A stretch of DNA of 64,000 nt from positions 599,035 through 663,034 of the forward strand of contig JAPXFY010000022.1 in NCBI GenBank assembly GCA_030674185.1, in the 5' to 3' direction. The stretch comes from Monoplex corrugatus (lineage: Eukaryota; Mollusca; Gastropoda; Littorinimorpha; Ranellidae). Below are positions 21,389 through 29,602 of this stretch, piece after piece (position 1 is the first letter of the stretch; every line of letters begins with the position of its first letter). The notes under the pieces were generated by a model. It did no database searches. It saw only the letters and a program-made list of their open reading frames with translations, and was not told where the DNA came from. The position numbers and the translations under genes were made by a program.

Positions 21389-23698
21389 CATCATCATCAG
21401 GTGCCCTGCCGCATGGCGTTGACGACCATGGACTTCCATCCATCTCTATCTCTCGTTGCCTCTAGCATCTGTCCCACCCTCCTCATCCCAGCCACTCTGC
21501 AAGTCCATCCAGCATTCTCTCCCTGGGTCTACCTGATGCTCTCTTTCCCTCCAGCTTTCCCGTTGTGACCAGGTGCTCCAAATCCCCTTCCTCATAAAAT
21601 AGCCTATAAATGTTGCTTGTCTTTTCCTAATCTTCCTTATGAGTGATCTACTTGTGTCTGCCTCCATCAAGACTGTCTCGTTTGTTTTCTTTGCTGTCCG
21701 TGGAACTTTCAACATTCTTCTTAGAAACCACATCTCGGCTGCCTCAATCTTGCTCTGGCTTTGCTTGCTGACTGTCCACGCCTCGCATCCATACAACAGT
21801 ATTGGTTCTATATAACATTCAAGGACTCTCTTTCTGATGTTAATTGATAGGCATTTTGTTGGTAAGAATGCTTGTCATCTTCTTGAATGCTGTTTTGACT
21901 TGGCCGATTCTGCCAGGTGTTTCCGATGTGCATCTGCCGTCTGATGAAATGACCGTTCCCAGGCATTTAAACTTATTAACCTGTGTCAAGGTTGTGCCAT
22001 TTGCTGTTATTTTGCAGGAGGGGATTTCATGTTTTTTACTGATCACCATGACTTCAGTCTTCCTGCTGTTTAGTTCCAACCCCTTACCTTTGCTTTCTAT
22101 TTCTAGTATATTCACAAGGTTTTGTAGGTCCCTTTCATTTTCTGCAATTAGCACGGTGTCATCTGCGTACCGAATGTTGTTTATCATTTTCCCTCCAACC
22201 TTTAATCCAGGGTCTTCTTCTAGGTTTCTCATGATGTTTTCACTGTAAAGTGAAAACAGATCTGGTGACAAAACACAACCCTGTCTTGACTTCTCTTTTG
22301 ATGTTTTGGAAAGAGCTTATATTGTTTTCTATTCTCATTGCAGCTGTTTGTTCCCAGTACATATTCCTGATTATTCGTAGATCTTTTCCATCAACATTGA
22401 GTCTCTCCAATTGGTTGATCAATTCTTCATGTCGTACCCAATCGAAAGCCTTGGTATAGTCAACAAAGCATAAATACAAATCCTTATTCATCTCAACTGA
22501 CCTCTCTATGATAGTTCTTAGGATGTCTATGGCATTAATAGTTCCTTTCCCTTCCACAAATCCACACTGTTCTTCTGCTATTTCTCTTTTGATTCTATTC
22601 CTTGTCCTCATCATGATTATTCTTAACAGGATTTTTGTTACATGACTCATCAAACTGATTGTGCGATGGAGTTCTCATTCTATAGCCCCTGTCTTCTTTG
22701 GAAGTGCAATGAAAATTGATTTTGACATATCTTTTAGGGATTTTTCCAGTGTCATAAATTTCATTTAGGAGGACTGTTATTTTTTCTATGCCAAATTCCT
22801 CTAGGGCTTCAATCATCTCTGTAGTAATGTTGTCTGGTCCTGGGGCTTTTCCTGGTTTCATCTTTTTCAGTGCTGCTCTAACTTCATCTTTCATTATGGG
22901 TGGTCCTTCAAAGTTCTTTTTTATAATGTGTTCTTCGTTTCTGTCATCCTCAAAAAGGTCTTTAATGTACTCTCCCCATCTGTCCAGTACTTTGACTTTT
23001 TCTATGATAAGCGTGCCATCTTTCGATTTGAAGCAATCAGCTGATGTACATGTATTTTTCCTGTGGACAGTTTCTTCAATTCATCTGTACATACCGTGAG
23101 GATCCATTTTGTGTCGTTCTTCTCTTTGCATTTTGTGTTCAGCCAAGCTTCCTTAGCTTCACTGCACCTATTCCTTATTTCTTTGTTTATCTTCCTGTAT
23201 ATCTCCTCGTTTCTCTTTGCCCTTCTCCTTTCCTCCATCAAACCCAAAATGTCATTAGTCATCCAGCTCTTTTTTGCTTTTCTATCTGCCCTAGGGATTT
23301 CTTCACAAGCTTCATTTATCAAACTTCTCAACATTGTCCATTGTTCCTCACTGTCACCAACGTCTTCCAGAGCACTGAATTTGTTTTGAACATGTACATT
23401 AAATTTTTGACGTATCATTTCATCTGTCTTTAAGAGTCCAAGGTTTAGTTTGATGTTGCTTTTGGTCTGTTTCCTTTTCCTCAATTTCAGCCTAAACCTT
23501 CCCACTACAGGATTATGGTCACTGTTGCAGTCTGCGCCTGGTAGTGTTTTTTGCTGACAGTAAAGAATTTCTAAATCTTTTGTTGATCAGGATGTAGTCA
23601 ATCTGATTCTTGATATTATCTCCTGGACTGATCCAAGTCCATTTTCTTCTGTTAGGCTGCTCAAACCAGGTGTTTCCTACTATGAACTCATTCATCAG
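21389..23698 (-). mobile_element. RTE-like non-LTR retrotransposon, copy B (5'-truncated) with 11-bp TSD
   Basis: A 2.3-kb minus-strand LINE inserted into the 47-bp array. GATACAATACT flanks it on both sides (21378-21388 and 23699-23709) as a target-site duplication. Read on the minus strand it starts in the last part of the endonuclease (NSDHNPVVGRF near 23510), then AKKSWMTNDILGLMEERRR, RT motifs AEEQCGFVEGKGTINAID, LYLCFVDYTKAFDWVRHEEL, LSPDLFSLYSENIM and IRYADDTVLIAENE, then KTEVMVISKK and LYGCEAWTVSKQS, ending in a CAT/GAT-rich tail at 21389-21400. The palm YADD motif is intact. It is the longest copy of this family here. Confidence 0.9.
21446..23505 (-). pseudogene. RTE-like LINE copy B reverse transcriptase, frameshifted
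   Basis: The coding region is split over at least five minus-strand frames (23505-23002, 22894-22595, 22653-22240, 22271-21840, 21796-21446). The breaks are short indels: near 22690 the LHRTISL-type segment is disrupted, and near 22285 the frame leaves GVRQ... before LSPDLF. The RT palm motif YADDTVLIAE is intact in the 22271-21840 frame, and the C-terminal domain with CEAWTV is complete to a stop near 21446. Without repair of these indels it is inactive. Confidence 0.85.
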
Positions 23699-24345
23699 GA
23701 TACAATACTAGTATAAAAATATAGACTATGTTCCAATGATAGGTTGATACAATACTAGTAAAAAAAATATAGACTATGTTCCAATGATAGGTTGATACAA
23801 TACTTAGTATAAAAATATAGACTATGTTCCAATGATAGGTTGATACAATACTAGTATAAAAATATAGACTATGTTCCAATGATAGGTTGATACAATACCA
23901 GTATAAAAATATAGACTATGTTCCAATGATAGGTTGATACAATACTAGTATAAAAATATAGACTATGTTCCAATGATAGACTGATACAATACTAGTATAA
24001 AAATATAGACTATGTTCCAATGAATGTTGATACAATACTAGTATAAAAATATAGACTATGTTCCAATGATAGGTTGATACAATACTAGTATAAAAATATA
24101 GACTATGTTCCAATGATAGACTGATACAATACTAGTATAAAAATATAGACTATGTTCCAATGATAGGTTGATACAATACTAGTATAAAAATATAGACTAT
24201 GTTCCAATGATAGACTGATACAATACTAGTATAAAAATATAGACTATGTTCCAATGATAGACTGATACAAGACTAGTATAAAAATATAGACTATGTTCCA
24301 ATGATAGACTGATACAATACCAGTATAAAAATATAGACCATGTAA
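23699..24345. repeat. 47-bp minisatellite, right part
   Basis: About 13.5 units of the array interrupted by LINE copy B. ATAGGTT and ATAGACT variants alternate, and single-base indels are frequent. Confidence 0.95.
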
Positions 24346-24500
24346 AACATAGTTTAGGTAGGACCTCAGGACCTGGCCAGCTCATGGGTTTATGTGCAGG
24401 CTTAAGGCTTGTGCCGTGATCACCATACTCATGGCACTGGTGATGCTAGTGCATATGGAATTCATTCCGAGCGCAGAGAAATCATTTTGAGAAATTGAAA
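24346..24500. repeat. Second copy of the SINE-like dispersed repeat body
   Basis: TAGGACCTCAGGACCTGGCC, GGCTTAAGGCTTGTGCC, a degenerate GTGATCACCATACTCATGGC segment and GGAATTCATTCCGAGCG match the body at 14121-14460 without its tRNA-like head and with only one internal unit. Confidence 0.7.
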
Positions 24501-24504
24501 TCTG

Positions 24505-24625
24505 AAACTGACGTCATAATACTAATAATAATGACATTTATACAGCACCAAATCTTGATGTGTGTATTTCATGAGTGTTGTGTGTGTGTGGTGTGAGTGT
24601 GAGTGTGTGTGTGTGTGCACATGCG
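24505..24625 (-). repeat. Degenerate LINE tail plus TG repeat
   Basis: The reverse complement of 24510-24565 reads CATCAAGATTTGGTGCTGTATAAATGTCATTATTATTAG. This resembles the 3' end of the L2/CR1-type LINE (CAAGATTTTGCGCTATATAA and ATT tail). A TG repeat follows at 24575-24620, as in the LINE 3' UTR. Confidence 0.6.
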
Positions 24626-24859
24626 TGCGTGCTTCTCTTTGAATTCTTCAACGACTGATCCATGAAAATGACTGATAAATGTCCTAATGATGACACAAAA
24701 AATACAGAATGTTGTGAATAACACCCAAACTGCCACTAGCAAAGCACCAAACAAACAGCACTGTGTAACGTCACTGATTTTTTGTTTGTTTTTTTTTACC
24801 TTCTGTGAACTACTGCTATAATGAATACATATCCCTCACCTTTGAATTTTGTTGTAGGT

Positions 24860-24980
24860 GAATCCAGGAAAACAGAACAAGAATCCGTGTATTTAATTCA
24901 CTAAACAAGACAGGCGCAAAGTTTTCGGCCAACTGGACTTTGTTAAGTGTACACAAAAGACTAACAAAAGATAGTTAGCA
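24860..24980. repeat. Penelope-tail-like dispersed repeat, diverged fragment
   Basis: Shares AGAAT(C)..GTATTTAAT, AACAAGACAGGCGCAAA, TTTTCGGCCAACTGG and TTTGTTAAG with the elements at 32682 and 36682. The hairpin right half is degraded (GGACTTTG instead of GGCCTTTG). Confidence 0.65.
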
Positions 24981-25071
24981 GAAGATCTGCATATGTCTGA
25001 TTCTGTTCTAACCTGTGTTTCTGATGTCAGTTTGCTTGAGCGCTTGCAGTTACTTTGATATGTTACATTCA

Positions 25072-25302
25072 ACCCTTTGACTCCCACGCCGCATCCAGCA
25101 CCAGGGAAAACTCAACCCTTTGACTCCCACACCATATCCAGCACCAGGGAAAACTCACCCTTTGACTCCCTCACCCCATCTACAAGTTTCCTGCAGGAAG
25201 CTGGTGGATAGAGTGAGGAACTCAGAAGTGAAATTTTTGCTTTGCTGTCATGGTTGACAAAGCATGATGCTAATGGACAGGCTGAGGGAGTCAAAGTTAA
25301 AT
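25072..25302. mobile_element. piggyBac-type MITE-like repeat (CCCTTTGACTCCC family), rearranged
   Basis: Three head copies AACCCTTTGACTCCCACACC-like on the left and the reverse complement (AGGGAGTCAAAGTTAA) on the right, with the internal GCAGGAAGCTGGTGGATAGAG. The family ends are CCCTTTGACTCCC next to TTAA. Here the right TTAA is preserved and the left is CAAC. Confidence 0.65.
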
Positions 25303-25389
25303 GAACTGAGTGACCTTGATGACAGGGATGGTGGTTGTGTGTTGATTTTCAGCCGGCGTGTTTGACAAGTTCAACACCTGGTGACACAG

Positions 25390-25500
25390 CTGCAGGAGAC
25401 GGCTAAAGCTCTCCACACCGTGGCCATGCAATTTGACCCCATCTTCGTTTCCCTTGACCTCAGCACCCTCTCCCTCACTCAGCCTCTCACTGGCACTGAG
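25390..25500 (+). CDS. Host gene exon F (5' boundary uncertain; family not recognised)
   Basis: Internal exon with a strong donor ACTGAG|GTAAGT at 25501. In the frame required by exon E, the acceptor GACACAG at 25389 gives exactly 37 codons: LQETAKALHTVAMQFDPIF then VSLDLSTLSLTQPLTGTE, ending in phase 0 for exon G. However, 25352-25385 also looks coding (GVFDKFNT in another frame) after a better acceptor TTGATTTTCAG at 25351. The exon may therefore be longer and carry one or two one-base losses (for example in the ACC-TGG run). The 3' end and donor of this exon are repeated four more times downstream. Family not recognised. Confidence 0.65.
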
Positions 25501-25752
25501 GTAAGTCATGACCTTTGAACTCAGCATCTTCTCCCCCACACAGCCCCATGTCCACACCCAGGTAAATCATGACCTTTGACCTCATTACCTTCGCCATCAC
25601 ACAGCCCTCTATGTCCATACCAAGGTAATTCATGACTTTTGACCACAGCACCATCTGCCTCGTCCAGCCCCTTGTCTACACTGACGTAAGTCATGACTCT
25701 TGACCTCAGGTTCATCAAGCCTTATTTCCACACTCAGGTAAATTGTTACCTT
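25501..25752. repeat. Tandem copies of the exon F 3' end with splice donors
   Basis: Four diverged ~60-bp units after the true donor, each resembling CTTGACCTCAGCACC...CCTCACTCAGCC...CACTGAG|GTAAGTCATGAC. The copied donors are at about 25561 (CCCAG|GTAAAT), 25624 (CCAAG|GTAATT), 25686 (TGAC|GTAAGT) and 25738 (CTCAG|GTAAAT). The units also preserve the CTCTCCC...CACAGCC segment of exon F. None keeps a long frame. Confidence 0.8.
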
Positions 25753-25769
25753 TGACTTCAATGCCTTCA

Positions 25770-25853
25770 CTCAGTCCATCAAAAGAGTCAAAAAGTACAG
25801 ATTCATTGTGGCTCAGTCCATCAAAAGAGTCAAAAAGTACAGATTCATTGTGG
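25770..25853. repeat. Perfect 42-bp tandem duplication
   Basis: CTCAGTCCATCAAAAGAGTC followed by AAAAAGTACAGATTCATTGTGG occurs twice without visible mismatch. Confidence 0.95.
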
Positions 25854-25899
25854 TTTTAGTTTACTTCATTTATGATATAATGGCTACCTGGCTGAACCT

Positions 25900-26095
25900 G
25901 TCTCTCAGTGAAAAAAGCTATTTACTGCTTAGCTTTCATCGGCGATCCGGCGGACTTCTTCAGCGCAACTGCTGGGTTGAGAACTGGCTTCAGTGCGCAC
26001 CGCCGTGAGCGAACTCACGACAGTGCGACTGAATAAGTGAGGATACACCGATGGCAGGTTGTGTCGGCCCCGGTCACGGTTGAGGTTCATGGTTC
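25900..26095 (-). mobile_element. Penelope-like element 3'-terminal relic
   Basis: Matches in arrangement the terminal 180 bp of the Penelope-like element at 56763: a GCTTTC/ATCGGCGATCCGGCGGA stem region, then TTCTTCAGCGC. After a gap follow GATACACCGATGGCAGG and GTGTCGGCCCCGGTCACGGTTGAG, which correspond to GGTACACCGGGGGCAGGGTG and CTTGTCCCTGTTGAG at 56940-56985. No coding part remains beyond this tail. Confidence 0.55.
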
Positions 26096-27136
26096 ATTTA
26101 TGATATCTGTATATCGCAAGAAGTGCAGTATGTATGTGTGCGTAAAAGTACACGCAGATTTTTAGGGATCTGTCTAGGAAGAAGCTGTGTGTGTGTTTTG
26201 TGAAAATTGAAATGTAATTATGAATTTGTAGTCTGTTTTCACAAAAGGGGGCCCAATTTCATTTTGGAGGGTATAAAGATATCATATCAACAAAAAGTAG
26301 ACTAATGCTCTTTCAGAAGTTTAGATCAAATCTGACACAGAGGGGGGGCTCTTCCTCAAATTCTCGGATTTCTGCAAAACCAGAACATCATTTCCTCAGC
26401 TGCTTTTTTTGTTTTTGCGGAAGGGAAAAATTCAAGATTCATCAACATAAACACAGAAAGTGATTTTATCAGCGAATCATTCCATCTTTATCAAGTGGTC
26501 CACTACTCATAACATCAGTGAGCATTTTTGGGACAGCTGGGTTTGAAGACAGAATGGCGGTGACAGTGTCAGACAAGGTTGAGTGTAAAGAAACTTTTCA
26601 GGAAAAAGAAGTGAAAAATTCTTGGAGGTTAGACTGAACACAGCGCGGTATAGGGGAAGAAATGTTCAGTCAGTTCATAAGAAAAGTTGAACTCCAGGCC
26701 AAACATGAAAAGTGAATGTTGCGCTTGTCTAGAAGGTCATCATCGTGATCATTTGCCTTAACGAAATACACCACACAGTCAAGACATAGCAGACCGCCCC
26801 TCATGAATTCTTTCAAGTTACAGATTTTTTTGAAGGTGGTTCTGAGTTGCATTTACATGAGTGTAAGCCCAAAATGTACGACATGAAGGAAAGAATAAAG
26901 TTCCCAAGCCTAGTGAAAGTTTTTAATTTTAGTTATAAAATTACAGGGTTGTGCATGTTTGTACACCTCAAAATGCACCAGATCGCACGATTTTCATTTA
27001 AACTTTGACTAATTTTCCAGTGGAGGCAATCCCCCAGACTCCCATAGATTTCCTTTTTTTTTTTTTTTTTTTTTTTTTCCAATTGGCTCAGTCCCACCCT
27101 AGCTAATGTCAGTAGTGCACAGTTATAGCTATTTAA
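26096..27136. other. Unique intronic DNA, no gene seen
   Basis: AT-rich, non-repetitive sequence with a T-run at 27054-27079. I see no exon with paired splice sites and codon-like composition, and no known repeat. Confidence 0.5.
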
Positions 27137-28574
27137 CCCTTAGCTGTTCACAAGGCCCGTAACCGCCCTGCGGAAAAAATGTGCTGATCCGTTCATAGCG
27201 GTCGAGATCGCCCTACCTTTTCCGGCACACGTGTGGGGAATTTCCATCACTACTGGCCTTGCTGTCTTATCGCACATGTGGTTAGAATCTTGGTCAGTCC
27301 CGCGTTGAATGTTCTAGAAATAGTACGAGCATTCTGGGATGCAAGGAACTTTCCATTCACTAGGCCTACTGAAAGACTTAGTTACTCAACTTACTGATGC
27401 TGTGGTACGTGCTTTCATTCACAACTGTGAGCGTGGGAAAGATGGCGAGTTTCAGCGAAGACAAATTTGTGGATTACACTGAAGCAGAGTTGCAGGAAAT
27501 TTTTAGAGAAATAGATCGTTTAGAAATTGAAGAAGAAGATGAAGAAGAAAAGGAAGATGTAGAGTCGGATGTTGAAGTAGGTGGTGATGGTGAAGATGGA
27601 AATGACAGTGACATAGATGACGATGTACCGCTGGCTGCACTGGTGCACTGGTGCTGCCCGCTGATGCGAAACCAGTAGACTATTTTTTGTTTGTTTCTGC
27701 CACTAGAATTTTTTGTCAGTGCTGCTGAAGAGACCAACAACTACGCTGGTCAGAAGATTGCGGCAAAGGGGCAACATGACCCACTTTGGAAAGAGACGAC
27801 AGCTGATGAAATCAGGGCATACCTGTCTATTCTCATCATGATGGGGCTAAAACATCAGTCCCGTCTATGGTGCTACTGGTCAACTTTCTGTCCGGGACTG
27901 TTTCCGGGACTATCATGCGCTAAACACCACGACACAGGCTTCAACCAGCGCTTGTGACACCACTGGTGACACTGCCACTGACAATGACGGTGACAATCAC
28001 AGTGACGATGACAACAACATCTCACCATCATCACAGTAGCTGCAAAGTTGCTGTATAGGCACATATGTGTAAATAGTGTATAGGGAATGAAATCTGTAGA
28101 CGAACATGTACCAAATACTTGAAACATTTCTGTTTCTTTCTGTTTATGTTCATTTTGGTGACATCGTGACAATTCTTTTCTGACATTTGTGTTGTGCCTG
28201 TGTATTGGATACTATACTGGAGGAGCAGAGACAGCGTCGGGTAGGACAGATGTTGTGTGTACAACTAACAAATGTTGTTTTTAGACAATAGAGCTTGTTT
28301 GTATGCTAACCATTGTATTGTCACCATAAAAATACCTCTGTCTGTGACATCTTTGGTGACAGGGACACGCACACTAGACCCAGGACACACAAAACCACAT
28401 GCAAATCAAACTATGGACACTTGTGTATATGTGTGCAAAAAATCTTTCTTCTGTACTTTCAAACAAGTGAATGGCAGTATGTTTATCAGCATGACTGTAC
28501 TCGGATGAAAAAATGTCAGAAAAATGCGAATACTAGGAGCTAGCTTTACATCTAGCAGTGCGAATGCGAAAGGG
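27137..28574 (+). mobile_element. piggyBac-family DNA transposon, internally deleted
   Basis: Flanked by TTAA on both sides (27133-27136 and 28575-28578), the piggyBac target. The ends are CCCTTAGCTGTTCAC and, on the other strand, CCCTTTCGCATTCGC. The 1.44-kb interior encodes only N-terminal pieces of a piggyBac transposase, so it is a non-autonomous deletion derivative inside the intron between exons F and G. Confidence 0.8.
27442..27957 (+). pseudogene. piggyBac transposase N-terminal remnant
   Basis: Starts MASFSEDKFVDYTEAELQ, followed by an acidic Glu/Asp-rich stretch typical of piggyBac N-termini, and stops at 27676-27678. A second in-frame piece (27700-27957) begins PLEFFVSAAEETNNYAG and continues WKETTADEIRAYLSILIMMG, the beginning of the DDE_Tnp_1_7 domain, then degenerates after SRLWCYWSTF. 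The catalytic aspartate region and the C-terminal zinc-binding domain are absent, so it is inactive. The acidic part and the second piece are in different frames. Confidence 0.8.
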
Positions 28575-28578
28575 TTAA

Positions 28579-28904
28579 ATGGTAACGGTGAAGAAGTGGC
28601 CATTTTGATAATATATGTAATGTATGTATGTGGGATGACGTATACACACATGTGAGAATACATCAAGTTTTCTGAAAATACACTCATCTGAATGTAGAAA
28701 TGCTCAAAGCAAATTCTGGGTGCACAAGTTTGCGGTGTATGAGTGCTTGTTGTAGAGTGATCTGTGTGGGTTAAAATCAACATGTATTTGATGTACTTTG
28801 ATTTGTTTGTCATTACAGTGTGACTCCACTTTACATTGCTTTCAATGATAATAATAATAATAGTAATGATAGTAATAATAATGATATTAATAATAAATCA
28901 TGGT
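28579..28904. other. Intronic sequence without gene
   Basis: Unique sequence with an AAT/AGTAATAAT microsatellite at 28845-28895. Nothing coding is supported. Confidence 0.5.
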
Positions 28905-29145
28905 AATGATGATAAGCTCATGTTATTCAGGTTTGTTATACCTGACCTAGTGTGATGATGATAATGGTGATAATAATGAAAACAATAATGATAAGACTTC
29001 TATCATTGGGGATTGTTATACCCTGCTTTCTGTGATGATAATAATAATGATAACAATAATGATAAGACCGTCATTGGGGTTTAGAATACCTTACTTTCTG
29101 TAATAATAATAATTGTAATAATGGTAATAAATGATGATAATGATA
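28905..29145. repeat. ~85-bp tandem repeat, about 3 units, AAT-rich
   Basis: Units share TTGTTATACC(C)TG, the TGATGATAATAATAATGATA-type segment, AACAATAATGATAAGAC and ATCATTGGGG. A related GTTTGTTATACCATG follows at 29163, linking it to the exon G duplication units. Confidence 0.8.
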
Positions 29146-29250
29146 AAACTTGTGGGACTGGTGTTTGTTATACCATGTGATGTTATGTTGTGTTGTGTTA
29201 TGTTATGTTGTTATGTTATGTGTTATGTTGTTGTCTTTACATGCTTGCAG

Positions 29251-29292
29251 GAGGAAGGCCAGTGTGAGAAAGCTGTGTGGAGCAAGATGTGA
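29251..29292 (+). pseudogene. Dead copy 1 of exon G 5' end with acceptor
   Basis: Acceptor CATGCTTGCAG at 29250, then GAGGAAGGCCAGTGTGAGAA, AGCTGTGTGGAGCAAGATG, immediately TGA. The first 13 codons of exon G are preserved and then a stop appears. Confidence 0.85.
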
Positions 29293-29365
29293 CTGGTGTT
29301 TGTTATATCTATTATGTTTATGGTATGTATTATGTTATGTTATGTTATATTTGTTGTGTTTACAG

Positions 29366-29407
29366 GAGGAAGGCCAGTGTGAGAAAGCTGTGTGGAGCAA
29401 GATGTGA
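29366..29407 (+). pseudogene. Dead copy 2 of exon G 5' end with acceptor
   Basis: Acceptor TGTTTACAG at 29365, then the same 39 nt as exon G followed by TGACTGGTGTTTGTTATATC, as in copy 1. The ~115-bp unit comprises 39 nt of exon plus ~75 nt of TATG-rich intron. Confidence 0.88.
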
Positions 29408-29479
29408 CTGGTGTTTGTTATATCATGTTATGTTATGGTATGTTATGTTATGTTATGTTATGATTTGTTGTGTTTACAG

Positions 29480-29602
29480 GAGGAAGGCCAGTGTGAGAAA
29501 GCTGTGTGGAGCAAGATGGAGCGCAGTTTCCAACAGTCGTCCCACGAGATCTGTGAACTACTGCACAACAAACTGCAGTATCTCCTGACGTGCACCCTTT
29601 GA
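29480..29602 (+). CDS. Host gene terminal exon G with stop codon (family not recognised)
   Basis: Acceptor GTGTTTACAG at 29479, phase 0, 40 codons plus TGA at 29600-29602. The peptide starts EEGQCEKAVWSKMERSFQQS, continues SHEICELLHNKLQYLL and ends TCTL, a strongly helical C-terminus. It is the third and only open copy of a triplicated exon start; the other two run into TGA after 13 codons. The last codons and the stop (CTGACGTGCACCCTTTGAGA) resemble the unit of the satellite that begins right after (CTGACGTGTAACCTGTGAGA), so the array appears to have grown from the end of this exon. No polyadenylation signal is evident nearby, so UTR extent is unknown. Confidence 0.72.
   Translation, partial: EEGQCEKAVWSKMERSFQQSSHEICELLHNKLQYLLTCTL

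Noticed and set aside
26670..26852. 60-codon minus-strand ORF in the intron
   Set aside because: Too short, no splice signals, unremarkable composition.
710..29602. Assigning the host gene to a named family (helical scaffold, trafficking or ubiquitin-ligase proteins were considered)
   Set aside because: No motif I can match with confidence; a homology search of exons B, E and G would decide.
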